64,000 nt of DNA from Euryarchaeota archaeon Ods02 (GTDB lineage Archaea; Halobacteriota; Halobacteria; Halobacteriales; Halorutilaceae), in assembly GCA_028751075.1 (NCBI GenBank), contig JAQZDA010000002.1, positions 102,090 to 166,089 on the forward strand, given 5' to 3'. Positions within the stretch are counted from its first letter, which is position 1; every line of letters begins with the position of its first letter. Shown here piece after piece: positions 49,234 to 58,860 of this stretch. The notes under the pieces are model-generated. The model did no database searches and was not told where the DNA came from. It saw only the letters and a list, made by a program, of their open reading frames with translations. A program made the translations under genes and the position numbers.

Positions 49234-51165
49234 ATGAAAAGACGGATTCTGACGGTCATATCAGTTACAGTGTTACTGTCTTTGACGTTGGTCTCTCTTT
49301 CAGTGGGGGTAGACAACGCCTACGCGGATTCGATCGAGATCGACGAACCCTCCACTACCTACTATCCCGGTGGCTACGAAGATATCAGCGGTTCAACGCC
49401 GGCTCACGTGGACGAGGTATTTGTACTGGTTCGGGACAGGGACAACTATATGCCTCTGTTCAGTGAGAGAGGTGAACCAGTCGCTGTCAGCCACGGGGAG
49501 TTCGAGGAAACCAGGGTACAGCTTAGTGGTCAGGATGGTCCTGGCGCGGACATACTTTCTCTCCCGGGTTCATACAGCTTCGGTGTAGTGGATGCCGAGG
49601 ATGTCGAGAACTTCGCTGAGGACGAAGGCTACGCTTCAGCCCAGGACGCCCTCGAACGTGAGCCCGGGCTTCCGTCTGCAGCGTTCAACCGTGGAGCAAG
49701 CGCCGCGCAGTCCATTCGCGTCGCTGAACCCAGTCTCGACGCAGAAATGGAGACCTACATGGGTCAGGTCTACCGCGAAGACGGACTGTACGTCAGCGGC
49801 GAGCTCATCGGCCCACGCGAGTTCGCGGTAATCTCTATGGACACCCGCGGGCAGATAATGTTCGAGAGCGCCACGGCGGACCGAACTGACGGATCTATAG
49901 ACGAGAGGTCCCTCGACCTGGAGAGCCTCCAACAAAATTCTCTACAGAGCGGAACCGTTGAATCGCTCGTGCTCAGTCCAGGAGTTGACGGATTGTTCGG
50001 GAACGGAACGTTCTATCACTCCAACATAGGAGAGGTGGACGCCGACATGAATGGATTGGAGGCCCTCCTCTTCGCGCTATCAGAGGACGAAGCTACACGT
50101 ACGCCAGCGCATACGAGAGACGCGATAATGTCTCAGACAGTCGAACAGCCCGACAGCGACGATCTCGCCGTCACCGACAGCTTCAGATTGGCTACTGAGT
50201 CCAGGACGGAGATAGACGATGTCGTGTTGGCTGACGACCAAGATATGTCCGATCTCCATCCGATAGAGCACGGTGAGACCATGCTCGTCCGCGGCACCAC
50301 CAACCGTAACCCCGATGAAGTTACACTGGTCCTCGAGGCCGAGGACGGACCAGAACAAGGTCTCGCCGCGTTCCCTGTAGAGACCACTGAGAACTGGGAC
50401 TTCGACGGGGTCTGGAGCGTCGAAATGGACATCACCGAGGATGTCGTGGAAGGCACCTACGACCTCCAGGTCGACGACGGTGACACCACCGACATCGCCG
50501 AAGTCGAGATAGTGGGGGCTGGTGAGAGGGGGGACGATGCGGACGATGACGGGGTGGAGGAACACGAGGAACCAGCTGAGTTCGAACTCACGGATGTCGA
50601 ACTCTCAGATGAAGCAGAGTCTGGAAGTACTACAGATGTTCAAGCGACGGTGACGAACATTGGCGGACAGAGCGGCACAGCTACTGTCGAATACAGGTTC
50701 GAAGGCCAGACGGTCGATACTAGAAACATCTTGCTTCAGTCGGGTGTCTCTACCGGAGTCTCTTTCTCGTACTCCCTTCCTGAGGAAGCAGGTGATTATA
50801 GCCATGGAGTAATTGTAGACCAAGACAGCGTCTTTACGCAGCTTGAGGTAGAGGAAGACGAAACTACTGCGGAAGATACCGCAGACGACTCAGAGGATGA
50901 AACGGGAGAAAAGGATCAGGATTCATTTGAAGATGAAACCGAGGGGGCTGTCGGTGATGAACGAGATGATACGGATGCCCGTGATTCACCTGGCCGAGAT
51001 GATACAGATGCCCGTGATTCTGATACAGACGCCCGTGATTCCCCTGAACGAGATGATGAAGGTACTCGTGATCTACCTGAAAGAGATCTACCGGGTTTCG
51101 GAGCGGTGTCGGTGTTCTTGGCTTTCATAATTCTAGCCAAGTTAAAGAAGTCCGTTGAGAGCTAG
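49234..51165 (+). CDS. PGF-CTERM cell-surface protein
   Basis: 643 residues. Signal peptide (about 1-30), a surface-glycoprotein-like ectodomain (about 32-430) resembling haloarchaeal BGTF/S-layer-associated proteins (HGETMLVRGTTNRNPDEVTL), a CARDB-like domain (about 455-545, TDVQATVTNIGGQSGTATVEY), then an Asp/Glu region with irregular repeats of RDDTDARDSP, and a PGF-CTERM end (LPGFGAVSVFLAFIILAKLKK). Archaeosortase would cleave at PGF and attach lipid. Only a few N-glycosylation sequons are visible. Codon use is less GC-rich than in the core. TATA TCTATAAATG is about 28 bases upstream. Confidence 0.88.
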   Translation: MKRRILTVISVTVLLSLTLVSLSVGVDNAYADSIEIDEPSTTYYPGGYEDISGSTPAHVDEVFVLVRDRDNYMPLFSERGEPVAVSHGEFEETRVQLSGQDGPGADILSLPGSYSFGVVDAEDVENFAEDEGYASAQDALEREPGLPSAAFNRGASAAQSIRVAEPSLDAEMETYMGQVYREDGLYVSGELIGPREFAVISMDTRGQIMFESATADRTDGSIDERSLDLESLQQNSLQSGTVESLVLSPGVDGLFGNGTFYHSNIGEVDADMNGLEALLFALSEDEATRTPAHTRDAIMSQTVEQPDSDDLAVTDSFRLATESRTEIDDVVLADDQDMSDLHPIEHGETMLVRGTTNRNPDEVTLVLEAEDGPEQGLAAFPVETTENWDFDGVWSVEMDITEDVVEGTYDLQVDDGDTTDIAEVEIVGAGERGDDADDDGVEEHEEPAEFELTDVELSDEAESGSTTDVQATVTNIGGQSGTATVEYRFEGQTVDTRNILLQSGVSTGVSFSYSLPEEAGDYSHGVIVDQDSVFTQLEVEEDETTAEDTADDSEDETGEKDQDSFEDETEGAVGDERDDTDARDSPGRDDTDARDSDTDARDSPERDDEGTRDLPERDLPGFGAVSVFLAFIILAKLKKSVES

Positions 51166-51258
51166 CGATAGCTTCGTTCATTATTCCGCAGGGTTAGATC
51201 GTTCTCCGGTAAAAACCTCGGGGGAAGTTTGATATACTTTTGTTCTGAAGGTCGTATC

Positions 51259-51945
51259 ATGCCGGAAGTTACCTTCGAGGTGAGGGACGAAGTCTACGAG
51301 TGGCTCGAGGCTCAGGCTGACGACCAGATGATGAACATATCCTCTACGGTGGAGCAGTTGCTCGTCCAGAAGTACAAGGACGAGATCAAGGAACAGACCA
51401 CAGATGAAACCGGGGAAGGAACCACCAGTCCGTCAGATAAGGATGAAACGGAGGACGCATCTGGTTCCGAGGACTCTACGGTAGATGAAGTAGAAGACAT
51501 AACTCCCGATGGGGAATCTGACGTGGATTCTGACAGGATCACGCTGTCACCGGAAGAACGCCGTGAGCTTTTGGAGCACGTGAAGGAGAAGGAGCAGGAG
51601 GATGGCGACGAGGGCGAATCAGAGACGGTTGATGCTCATCCATCTGAAGACGACGAGGAAACCATAGCTGAAGAAGAGGAGTTAAACGAGTCTGAGGCGA
51701 TGGAGTCCAAGGGCGATGAAGGTGATGAAGAGGAGTTCACCCAGGAGTACGGTGAAGCTGGTAAACCTATTCTGGAGAAGTACGCCGAGCACTGGTACGT
51801 TGCTGACGCAGACAGCGGCAAGTACGCCTTGAGGGTTCCTGATGACGCAGAGATATCACGTGACATCAAGTACTATCAGAACAAGGAGACGCTACAGGAT
51901 GGAATCACCAGGTTCTACGTGGATCGCCCTGAGGTATGGAGATGA
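51259..51945 (+). CDS. RHH-like N-terminus with acidic linker protein
   Basis: 228 residues from ATG 51259. The N-terminal ~45 residues (VTFEVRDEVYEWLEAQADDQ, then SSTVEQLLVQKYKDEI) look like a ribbon-helix-helix or a small dimerisation unit. The middle 110 residues are Asp/Glu/Ser-rich and likely disordered. The C-terminal 60 residues form a folded unit (KPILEKYAEHWYVADADSGKYALRVPDDAE). No family recognised. It is 41 bases upstream of the membrane GTPase gene and probably belongs to the same transcript. Confidence 0.7.
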   Translation: MPEVTFEVRDEVYEWLEAQADDQMMNISSTVEQLLVQKYKDEIKEQTTDETGEGTTSPSDKDETEDASGSEDSTVDEVEDITPDGESDVDSDRITLSPEERRELLEHVKEKEQEDGDEGESETVDAHPSEDDEETIAEEEELNESEAMESKGDEGDEEEFTQEYGEAGKPILEKYAEHWYVADADSGKYALRVPDDAEISRDIKYYQNKETLQDGITRFYVDRPEVWR

Positions 51946-51985
51946 ACCGTGAACAGTCCTACGTTACGTCACGGGGTGGCATCGT

Positions 51986-53527
51986 ATGATTGATGATCTA
52001 ATGGATGTCGTCGAGAATCCCAGTAAGAGGGAGAAGCTAGCGTTGGTGATGTATTTCGTGGTGATGGTCATACTGGCAACTCCTTTGACGAGGATGGCTG
52101 GTTTCGCCTGGGAGAAAGAAGGTCTGATGTACATGTCTATCATGTCTTTGACGGAGATACTGGGTCTTACGTTAGAGGCGTTCAGCATCATGTTTTTCGG
52201 GGTTGTGGCCGGATTAGTAGCCTTGCTCGTCGTCGACGCGAAGAAGAGATGGCAGGGTGTGTTACTCTCGGTGGGTGTAGTGGGTTCGTTGTTGGTGCTG
52301 GCTTCGTTGGGTTTGTTCGTTCCAGTGGTGGAGTTCATACCTAACCTACATTGGCTTCTACTGGGGGTGCTAGTAGGTACTTCGCCAGGGGTTATCTCGT
52401 TCCTTCGCCAGTTAGATAGCTCTCAAGCCTACGAGTTCCGGGGTGCTGCGTGGGCTTTGTTCGGTTTGTTCACCGTGATAGTTGCTGCATCGCACCTGGA
52501 GTTCCATCTGATATACATGGATGGGGACTTGGCCTTCGAAGCAGAAGACATACTACTCAGCACCACGTCCAGCGTCGTCTTCTTGTTCGCGCTCTACAGG
52601 TTCGTGCAGTACGATGCCGGCACAGACCTTTTAGTCCTCGGTCCAAGACAGTCTGGCAAGAGCCTGCTGCTCGTCGGAGCTTTCCTGGAGGCGAAGAACA
52701 GGCAGGAGGACAGAAACAAGTTCTCGAAGACGCCTTTGAACCCAAGCTCTGCGTTGATGGAGCACCTTCGTCAGTTAGACCAACCCGAGGAAGGATGGGG
52801 GGTTCAGGCTACCGATCAACCACGTGAGCTCAGTTTCAGATACGTACATGGGAGCGTGTTCCCGAAGAACATGGAGTTAACCACTTACGATTATCCTGGT
52901 GAACTGCTGCCGAAACTAACGAAAGGGTCGTCTGATAGATCAGGAGCGGGGGAATCAGGTGCCTTCGCTGACGGGGGCAGAAGAGATAGACAGTCCACGT
53001 ACGAGTACACCTATGAAACCGAACAGGATGAAGGTCACGAGTACGGTGAATCCGGGCAGGAGTCCGGGTCGAGATCCTATCTAGGAGGCGGTAGTGAAGA
53101 TGCCGCCGACAAGTTGGCGGAGAAGACGGTTGAATCCGATACCCTCGTCTTCGTCATAGATGTCGAGAAGTACAAGAACTCCAAGGACATGGGATTAGAG
53201 CATTACTTCGACATAATCCGGGACGTAGATGACAAGAGGTTCGTTCCAGTGGCTACGAAATGCGACTACTTCATAGAAGGCTTCATCGACAAACACGACT
53301 GCTTCCCCACCGAGGAATTCAGCTCGTTCAAGGACTACGTGAACCAGAAGCTACAGGCCAACGAACAGATCAGCACGTTGGTCTTGGAGACAGGTGGAGA
53401 CGACATACAGCCCGTGTTCTATCAGACAAAGACGAACGACTCCGGAGAGAAGGTACCATTGAGGGATGACGCTGGATCAGTTGAAACCGTTGGATTTGAT
53501 TACCTGCTCGACAGACTTGGGGGATAA
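51986..53527 (+). CDS. Polytopic membrane-anchored P-loop GTPase
   Basis: 513 residues. The N-terminal 208 residues hold five to six TM helices (about 17-38, 61-84, 91-115, 120-140, 152-172, 188-206). Then a cytoplasmic P-loop domain: Walker A GPRQSGKS (219-226), a G3-like DYPGE (302-306) where DxxGQ or DxPGE is expected, strand TLVFVIDVEKY (386-396) and G4-like ATKCD (423-427, TKxD). A Ser/Gly/Glu-rich insert separates G3 and the VFVID strand. This is a TRAFAC-like GTPase, possibly of the DO-GTPase kind known from conflict systems. I do not assign it. Its stop overlaps the next start (TAAATG). Confidence 0.78.
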   Translation: MIDDLMDVVENPSKREKLALVMYFVVMVILATPLTRMAGFAWEKEGLMYMSIMSLTEILGLTLEAFSIMFFGVVAGLVALLVVDAKKRWQGVLLSVGVVGSLLVLASLGLFVPVVEFIPNLHWLLLGVLVGTSPGVISFLRQLDSSQAYEFRGAAWALFGLFTVIVAASHLEFHLIYMDGDLAFEAEDILLSTTSSVVFLFALYRFVQYDAGTDLLVLGPRQSGKSLLLVGAFLEAKNRQEDRNKFSKTPLNPSSALMEHLRQLDQPEEGWGVQATDQPRELSFRYVHGSVFPKNMELTTYDYPGELLPKLTKGSSDRSGAGESGAFADGGRRDRQSTYEYTYETEQDEGHEYGESGQESGSRSYLGGGSEDAADKLAEKTVESDTLVFVIDVEKYKNSKDMGLEHYFDIIRDVDDKRFVPVATKCDYFIEGFIDKHDCFPTEEFSSFKDYVNQKLQANEQISTLVLETGGDDIQPVFYQTKTNDSGEKVPLRDDAGSVETVGFDYLLDRLGG

Positions 53528-55153
53528 ATGACTAAGGTAAGGATATACGACTCAGAAGGATATCTCAAGTTCGGACAACCTGGGGACGACCAACGCAGCA
53601 GCTTCATTCGGGAGGCCTACAGCAGCTCGAAGCTCAGGCTTTACGTAGACACGAGGAGCAAGCCTTACAGGGCAGTTTGTTACTTCCGAGCCATAGAGTC
53701 ATCGGGTCAGAGGTCCGAGCAGTTCTACGGAGAGATAGAGTTCGAGGGAGACGTAGAAGCCCTGCTTCCGGAGCTCAAGCATCAGGTCGAGTCGAAAGCC
53801 CGTGAAATCTTCCACGAACTAGATCTCTCCAACCCCACTACAGACGCGTTCGAACACCTGGACGTGGAACTGGACGTCAGCCGTTACATGGATCCGGAGG
53901 ACGTGGACGCGGTTAAGGATGCAGTCACCGGAGGACAGCAGCTGACCTTCGGCGCGGGAGATCATCTCCCTGCTCTCGCGCTCGTTCAACAGTTGTTGAC
54001 CGCTGGCAGGGAGTACGTGGTTGCCGACGCAGGGAGAACCCCTCAGTTCAGCGACGCGGAACTCGTTCTGGACACGGGATTCGAAGGAACCGGGCTGGCG
54101 CCGTCGAAGGAGACGTCACGTAAGCTAGGGAACGTCAAACCCGGTGGGAAGAAAGATGACGTCGACGAACATATCGACGCTATAGAGAGCGAGCTGGCGG
54201 CGCTCAGGGAGTTGAAACAACGGAAGGGGGTCAGCTCCTCAAGGGTGGAAGAAAAACTCGGGAGGGCGTTAGATAGGTATTTCCCGAACCTAACCCAAGG
54301 AGGATACGACGAACCTGACACGGGGGAGCGAACCACGGGTAAGAGAGTCGAAGTCAAGACGAAGAAACAGTCATCTGTCAAAGACTCTCTAACTGCGAAC
54401 AAACCGGCTGTGGTTGGTTTACTGATTTTGGCGGCGGTCATGGTTGGGGCAGTGGTTCTCGTGCAGACAGGTGGACTTCCATTTCTAGAAACCCCCGAAG
54501 AAGACCCAGGAAACGAGGGTATCCCTGGAACGGGGAACTTCACGGTTGAGATACAGGAGGAGGATTCGGTGTTAAGCAACGGTCCAGGACAATACCTCAT
54601 GATTAAGACCAACGTCACCAACGTAGCAGAAGAAAACGGAACCCAGAACGTCAGCTTAAAGCTAAACGACCACGGAGGTGAAAGTTCGGAACTCGATCTA
54701 TCAAGCTCTGAATCGGAGGTACTTTCTCTCAATGAAAGCGTGGATGAGGACGATATAGATGACCACGTAGAGGATTTCGACGCTACTGTCTCCACGTTCA
54801 ACGACAGTGATACAGTGGAGGTCTCTGTAGGGCATCCTTTCTTCGAGGTCAACGTAACGAGTCCAGAGGGTGGTGAGAGCTTCCAACTAAACCAAAGTAA
54901 AACGATTCCTGTCAACGGCACAGTAGAGAACCATGGGCTTGACGGAGAGAAAGACGTAGAGCTAAGGATAGAGAACGCAGATGAACAACCCTCTAACTCC
55001 ACGGAACCTGTAGATATAGAACGGGATGGTTCTCAAAATGTCACTTTCGAGTGGGACGCAGTCGAAGAAGGAGAGTTCACTGCAAACCTGAGCACCGATA
55101 ACGACTACGACACAGTTGACTTCAGCGTAGAAGGCTCTAATACCTCTGAATGA
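53528..55153 (+). CDS. Bitopic membrane protein with cytoplasmic domain and extracellular CARDB-like region
   Basis: 541 residues. Residues 1-200 form a cytosolic folded domain (MTKVRIYDSEGYLKF, GGQQLTFGAGDHLPALALVQ, REYVVADAGRTPQFSDAELV). Then comes a coiled-coil linker (210-250), one TM helix (about 293-312) and an extracellular part (313-541) with two beta-sandwich, CARDB-like units and more than ten N-x-S/T sequons. It probably couples the GTPase at the inner face to something outside. The start is immediate on the GTPase stop. Domain identities of the N-terminal part are unknown. Confidence 0.75.
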   Translation: MTKVRIYDSEGYLKFGQPGDDQRSSFIREAYSSSKLRLYVDTRSKPYRAVCYFRAIESSGQRSEQFYGEIEFEGDVEALLPELKHQVESKAREIFHELDLSNPTTDAFEHLDVELDVSRYMDPEDVDAVKDAVTGGQQLTFGAGDHLPALALVQQLLTAGREYVVADAGRTPQFSDAELVLDTGFEGTGLAPSKETSRKLGNVKPGGKKDDVDEHIDAIESELAALRELKQRKGVSSSRVEEKLGRALDRYFPNLTQGGYDEPDTGERTTGKRVEVKTKKQSSVKDSLTANKPAVVGLLILAAVMVGAVVLVQTGGLPFLETPEEDPGNEGIPGTGNFTVEIQEEDSVLSNGPGQYLMIKTNVTNVAEENGTQNVSLKLNDHGGESSELDLSSSESEVLSLNESVDEDDIDDHVEDFDATVSTFNDSDTVEVSVGHPFFEVNVTSPEGGESFQLNQSKTIPVNGTVENHGLDGEKDVELRIENADEQPSNSTEPVDIERDGSQNVTFEWDAVEEGEFTANLSTDNDYDTVDFSVEGSNTSE

Positions 55154-55253
55154 CCCGTGGCTTACCGAAGCCACTCGAAGCCACTCTGTCGAAACATCTT
55201 ATGACGGATTTCCCCTGTAAAACTCGGTTCTCCTATATCTCGTGGCGTTGACC

Positions 55254-56063
55254 CTATTCTTTATCTTCGGGTGCTTCTCTAAACTCTCTGAAGTATAGCG
55301 TGATGGCTAGGGCGGTCAAAGCTATGGCGAACAGGAACGCGAAAATCGGATCCGCGATTACCTGGACGATTCCCCATGATTCACCTCCTCCGCCGGAGGT
55401 CATCTCGTCGAGGTTCTCCATGGTGGCTTCGAGGTCGTCCTGAGCCTGACCGGTGGCTTCGTCCCAGTCCATGTCACCGGCTTCGTCCTGTTCAGGGTCG
55501 CCGTCCTCTATCTCTTCTTCGACGTCGTCGCCTCCATCAGGCGAGTCACCCAACATATCCCGTACTGTAGGGCCAATCCAATGTGCCGCTGAGTACAGAT
55601 AGAACAACGAGAACAGCATCCCCGAACTAACGTAGAACCCAACTCTACCCAGCCGTACTTTCCGCCTCTTTGAGTAGAAAAGACTCGACAATAACGCTAC
55701 GATGAACGCCGACACGATTAATATTACCAAGACGAAAACCCCAGTTACCGGGATGTCCGGAACTGTGAGCCAGAGGCCCAGACTAAGGAACACGGCAGTG
55801 AAAGCTACACCCAACGCAATCAACGCCGCAGAAAGCACCCTACCCCAGCCTTTACCGAAAACTGAAACGTTCCACGGTTCCTCTACACCTTCATCTGTTC
55901 CCTGTCGATCTAATGGAATCACCTTTATTCGGTCCTCGTCATCCCTTATCACCTCCACGTGTTCCTCGGCCTCAGTTGCAACCTCAGCCAGTGGATCTCC
56001 ACAGTCCGGGCATTCCCTCTCACCCCCTGAGATCTCGTAGTTGCATTCCGGACAGTACGGCAT
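55254..56063 (-). CDS. Zinc-ribbon membrane protein (MPYCPEC type)
   Basis: 269 residues. N-terminal zinc ribbon (MPYCPECNYEISGGERECPD, second knuckle CPDC). Then come a cytosolic segment of about 50 residues, about three TM helices (near 71-92, 98-120, 132-155), a long acidic region and one more TM (about 238-258). The C-terminal region resembles a DUF-type extracytoplasmic anchor. It converges on the GTPase operon and shares its codon character, so it may belong to the same accessory block. The start matches the small zinc-ribbon protein at 35411. Confidence 0.72.
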   Translation of the reverse strand: MPYCPECNYEISGGERECPDCGDPLAEVATEAEEHVEVIRDDEDRIKVIPLDRQGTDEGVEEPWNVSVFGKGWGRVLSAALIALGVAFTAVFLSLGLWLTVPDIPVTGVFVLVILIVSAFIVALLSSLFYSKRRKVRLGRVGFYVSSGMLFSLFYLYSAAHWIGPTVRDMLGDSPDGGDDVEEEIEDGDPEQDEAGDMDWDEATGQAQDDLEATMENLDEMTSGGGGESWGIVQVIADPIFAFLFAIALTALAITLYFREFREAPEDKE

Positions 56064-56266
56064 GTATAGGAAACTGAGTTAAAGTACCAAGAACTTTACC
56101 CCCAGGATCCCGGAATCATCAAGACGGAACATAACTTCTACAGGAAAAAGCGGCGGGCTAAAACAAATCTACGTGTATCCACAACTGGGAGAACATCCCG
56201 TCGAACTAGAGACTACGTCAGGGTTCTACAGACGTACCCACCAGCACGTAACCAATTTAGCTTTAT

Positions 56267-57064
56267 TTATCTGTACCGGTTCAGGCTGCTCTGGAGCTTC
56301 TTCGCTGCCTCCCTTGCGGCGCTGTCGAACCTTGCTTCACCGTCGCCGCTGTAGATGATGCCTCGGGTGGAGTTCACGAGGCCGACGCCGCTGCTGTCGG
56401 TGCCGTGTTCGACGGCGGCTTCCTCGTCACCTCCCTGCGCGCCGACGCCTGGAACCAGCCACGGGAGGTCGCCCGACGTCTCCCGTAGCTCCTCCATGGC
56501 TTCGGGGTGTGTGGCGCCGACGACGAGGCCGACGTTACCGTGGGTGTTCCACTCCACGGCTTTCTCGGCGACGTGGTGGTAGAGGGGTCGGCCGTCGCAC
56601 TCGAGGTCCTGTATGTCGCTGCTGCCGGAGTTAGTGGTCTTGCATAGGACGAAGACCCCGCTGTCTCCGCGTTCGAGGAAGGGTTCGAGGCTGTCGCGAC
56701 CCATGTAGGGGTTCACAGTGATGGCGTCGGCGACGTCCAGTAGCTCCGCGTACCGGCGGCTGCTGTTGCCGATGTCCCCGCGTTTCGCGTCGAGTATCAC
56801 GGGGGCGTGGAAGCCTGCTTCCTCCACGGTCTCCAATAGGACGTCCCAGCCGTTGCCGCCTTCCACGGGGTCGAGGCTTTCGTAGAACGCTGCGTTGGGT
56901 TTGTAGGCGGCTGCGACGTCGGACGTTGCTTCAATTATAAGCTGGTTGAACTCCCTGACGGAGACGTCGTCGGGTATTCGAGAGGGTACGGGGTCGAGGC
57001 CGACGCAGACGACGCTGTCCTTGGTCTCTATCTCCTCCTTGAGGCGGCTGAAGAACTCCGTCAC
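56267..57064 (-). CDS. pyrF: Orotidine 5'-phosphate decarboxylase
   Basis: 265 residues. VVCVGLDPVPSRIPD, PNAAFYES, catalytic tetrad region LDAKRGDIGNSSRRYAE, VNPYMGRDSLEPF and phosphate-binding VPGVGAQGGDEEA. It makes UMP in pyrimidine synthesis. The length fits the long PyrF type 2. It overlaps hisS upstream by four bases. The 56064-56266 interval holds no gene I can support. Confidence 0.95.
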   Translation of the reverse strand: MTEFFSRLKEEIETKDSVVCVGLDPVPSRIPDDVSVREFNQLIIEATSDVAAAYKPNAAFYESLDPVEGGNGWDVLLETVEEAGFHAPVILDAKRGDIGNSSRRYAELLDVADAITVNPYMGRDSLEPFLERGDSGVFVLCKTTNSGSSDIQDLECDGRPLYHHVAEKAVEWNTHGNVGLVVGATHPEAMEELRETSGDLPWLVPGVGAQGGDEEAAVEHGTDSSGVGLVNSTRGIIYSGDGEARFDSAAREAAKKLQSSLNRYR

Positions 57065-58338
57065 AGGAACTCCTCCACGGGTACCTGCCTCTGGTCTCCG
57101 GTCTCCATGTCTTTCACCGTGACCTCTCCCTGTTCCAGGTCGCGTTCACCGACGATGACTGTGTTGTCGGCGCCGACGCGGTCGGCGTGTTCGAGCTGGT
57201 CGCCGAAACCCCGACCGGTGACGTCTAGCTCGACGACGAACCCCTCGCGTCGGAGGCCTCGCGCGACGTTGACGGCGGTGTCGCGGACGTCTCCGACGAC
57301 GGCGACGTAGTAGTCCAATGTGGCGGATTCCTCCGGCCACTCGTCGCTGCGTTCCAAGAGCTGCTGCAGCGTCGCGTCACCCATGCCGAAACCCACTGCA
57401 GGCGTCGCTTGTCCGCCGAACTCTTCGACGAGGCTGTCGTATCGGCCGCCGCCGAAGATGGCGCGGAGGCTGCCTTCGACGTCGAAGCACTCGAAGACGA
57501 CTCCGGTGTAGTAGTCCATTCCTCGGACGATGGATGGATCGAACCTGCAGCTGTCGAGCACATCGTACCGTTCCAGCTCCTTCGACGTCTCCATCAGTCG
57601 TTCGACGGCTTCGGTGGCGCGTTCGCTGTCGACGTCGACGGCGCTCTCCAGCACCTCCGGAGTGAACGCTCCGCCGCTGCTGCAGAGCTCCATGATCTCG
57701 TCGACCTCTTCCGGCTGGAGGCCGTTCGCACGTAGCTGACCCCTGAGTTCGTCGTCGGACAGCCGTTCGGATTTGTCGATGGCGCGGTAGACGTCGGCTG
57801 CGTCGTCCTCGTCCAGACCGTACCGTTCTACGTAGCCTTCGACGACTCCTCGGTGGCTTATACGTAGCTCGAACTCGTCCGTGAGACCGAGCTCCGTCAG
57901 TAGCGCGTGGGCGAAGGCGACGACTTCGGCGTCGGCGGCGGCGCTTTCGACGCCGTAGACGTCGAAGTTCGGCTGCACGAACTCCCGGAGGCGTCCGCTC
58001 TGCGGCTGCTCGTACCTCCAGAGCTTCGGTATCGAGTACCACTTCACGGGTTTCGCCAATGCCTGCTGCCGGCTGACGAACATCCTGGCGAGCGACGGCG
58101 TGAGCTCCGGTGTCATCGTGACGTCGCGGCCGCCTTTGTCCTCGAAGCTGTAGGTCTCCTCGACTATCTCTTCACCGCTCTTCACCTCGTAGAGCTCCAG
58201 GCTCTCGAGCGACGGCGCGTTTACCTCCTGGAAGCCGTAGCTCCGTGCGACGCTGTGGACGGTGTCCCAGACCCGTCGTCGGGCGGCCATCTCTCCGGGG
58301 TAGAAGTCCCTGAATCCCTTGAGGCTCTCGAACTCCAT
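57061..58338 (-). CDS. hisS: Histidyl-tRNA synthetase
   Basis: 425 residues, class II synthetase. Motif 1 region FRDFYPGEMAARR, motif 2 TPELTPSLARMFVSR..KWYSIPKLWRYEQPQSGRLREF (key residues R and E), HisA box RGMDYYTGVVFECFD and motif 3 GGGRYDSLVEEFGGQATPAVGFGMG. A C-terminal anticodon domain ends VPVEEFL. Essential translation gene, coupled to pyrF by overlap. Confidence 0.96.
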   Translation of the reverse strand: MEFESLKGFRDFYPGEMAARRRVWDTVHSVARSYGFQEVNAPSLESLELYEVKSGEEIVEETYSFEDKGGRDVTMTPELTPSLARMFVSRQQALAKPVKWYSIPKLWRYEQPQSGRLREFVQPNFDVYGVESAAADAEVVAFAHALLTELGLTDEFELRISHRGVVEGYVERYGLDEDDAADVYRAIDKSERLSDDELRGQLRANGLQPEEVDEIMELCSSGGAFTPEVLESAVDVDSERATEAVERLMETSKELERYDVLDSCRFDPSIVRGMDYYTGVVFECFDVEGSLRAIFGGGRYDSLVEEFGGQATPAVGFGMGDATLQQLLERSDEWPEESATLDYYVAVVGDVRDTAVNVARGLRREGFVVELDVTGRGFGDQLEHADRVGADNTVIVGERDLEQGEVTVKDMETGDQRQVPVEEFL

Positions 58339-58431
58339 ACAGCACGGTAGACGCGTCCGAGGTTAAACGGTGCGGAATACAGGCGATGCTGTGGAAGCAG
58401 GATGCGTGAGAGACGGGATAGGGAGAAAGAG

Positions 58432-58767
58432 CTACAGTCCGCTGTGTTTGATGTCGAAGCTGCTGTCGTCCTGGAACTCCTTCAGTATCTGCTTTATCTG
58501 TTCCTCGGTTATCTTGCCCTGCAGTCGGCCGCTCTGCGCGAGCGCGAGCAATTGGCGCTCCACCTGTTCGCCGCGTTCGGGTTTAGCCATCTTGATCGCG
58601 TTCAACCGTTCACGCGCTTCAGGCTCCAGCGACTGCCGGAGCAGGGACTTCTTCTGAGCTTCCGCTTGCTGCTGCCGCGCTTTCTGCGCCTCTGGGTCTC
58701 CGCCTTCCTGCTCCATCTGCTGTCGTTTCTGCTCGCGTATCCGTTCTAGTTCGTCTTCGTCGGGCAT
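58432..58767 (-). CDS. PDCD5 family DNA-binding protein
   Basis: 111 residues: DEDELERIREQKRQQMEQEG start, a Glu/Gln/Arg helix, and KARERLNAIKMAKPER-type core (ARERLNAIKMAKPERGEQVE) with LLALAQSGRLQGKITEEQIK. This is the archaeal TFAR19/PDCD5 protein found next to rps19e in many archaea. It forms a small three-helix bundle and binds DNA or chaperonin partners. About 90 bases downstream of rps19e on the same strand. Confidence 0.93.
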   Translation of the reverse strand: MPDEDELERIREQKRQQMEQEGGDPEAQKARQQQAEAQKKSLLRQSLEPEARERLNAIKMAKPERGEQVERQLLALAQSGRLQGKITEEQIKQILKEFQDDSSFDIKHSGL

Positions 58768-58860
58768 ACCCGAGGGTATGGGTTCCTTGTTAAAACACGT
58801 TGGGGAAGACGTTGGAGGGAGATGCCGTGACTTCGGCGTAAGCCGCGGGAGCTCGCTGCT

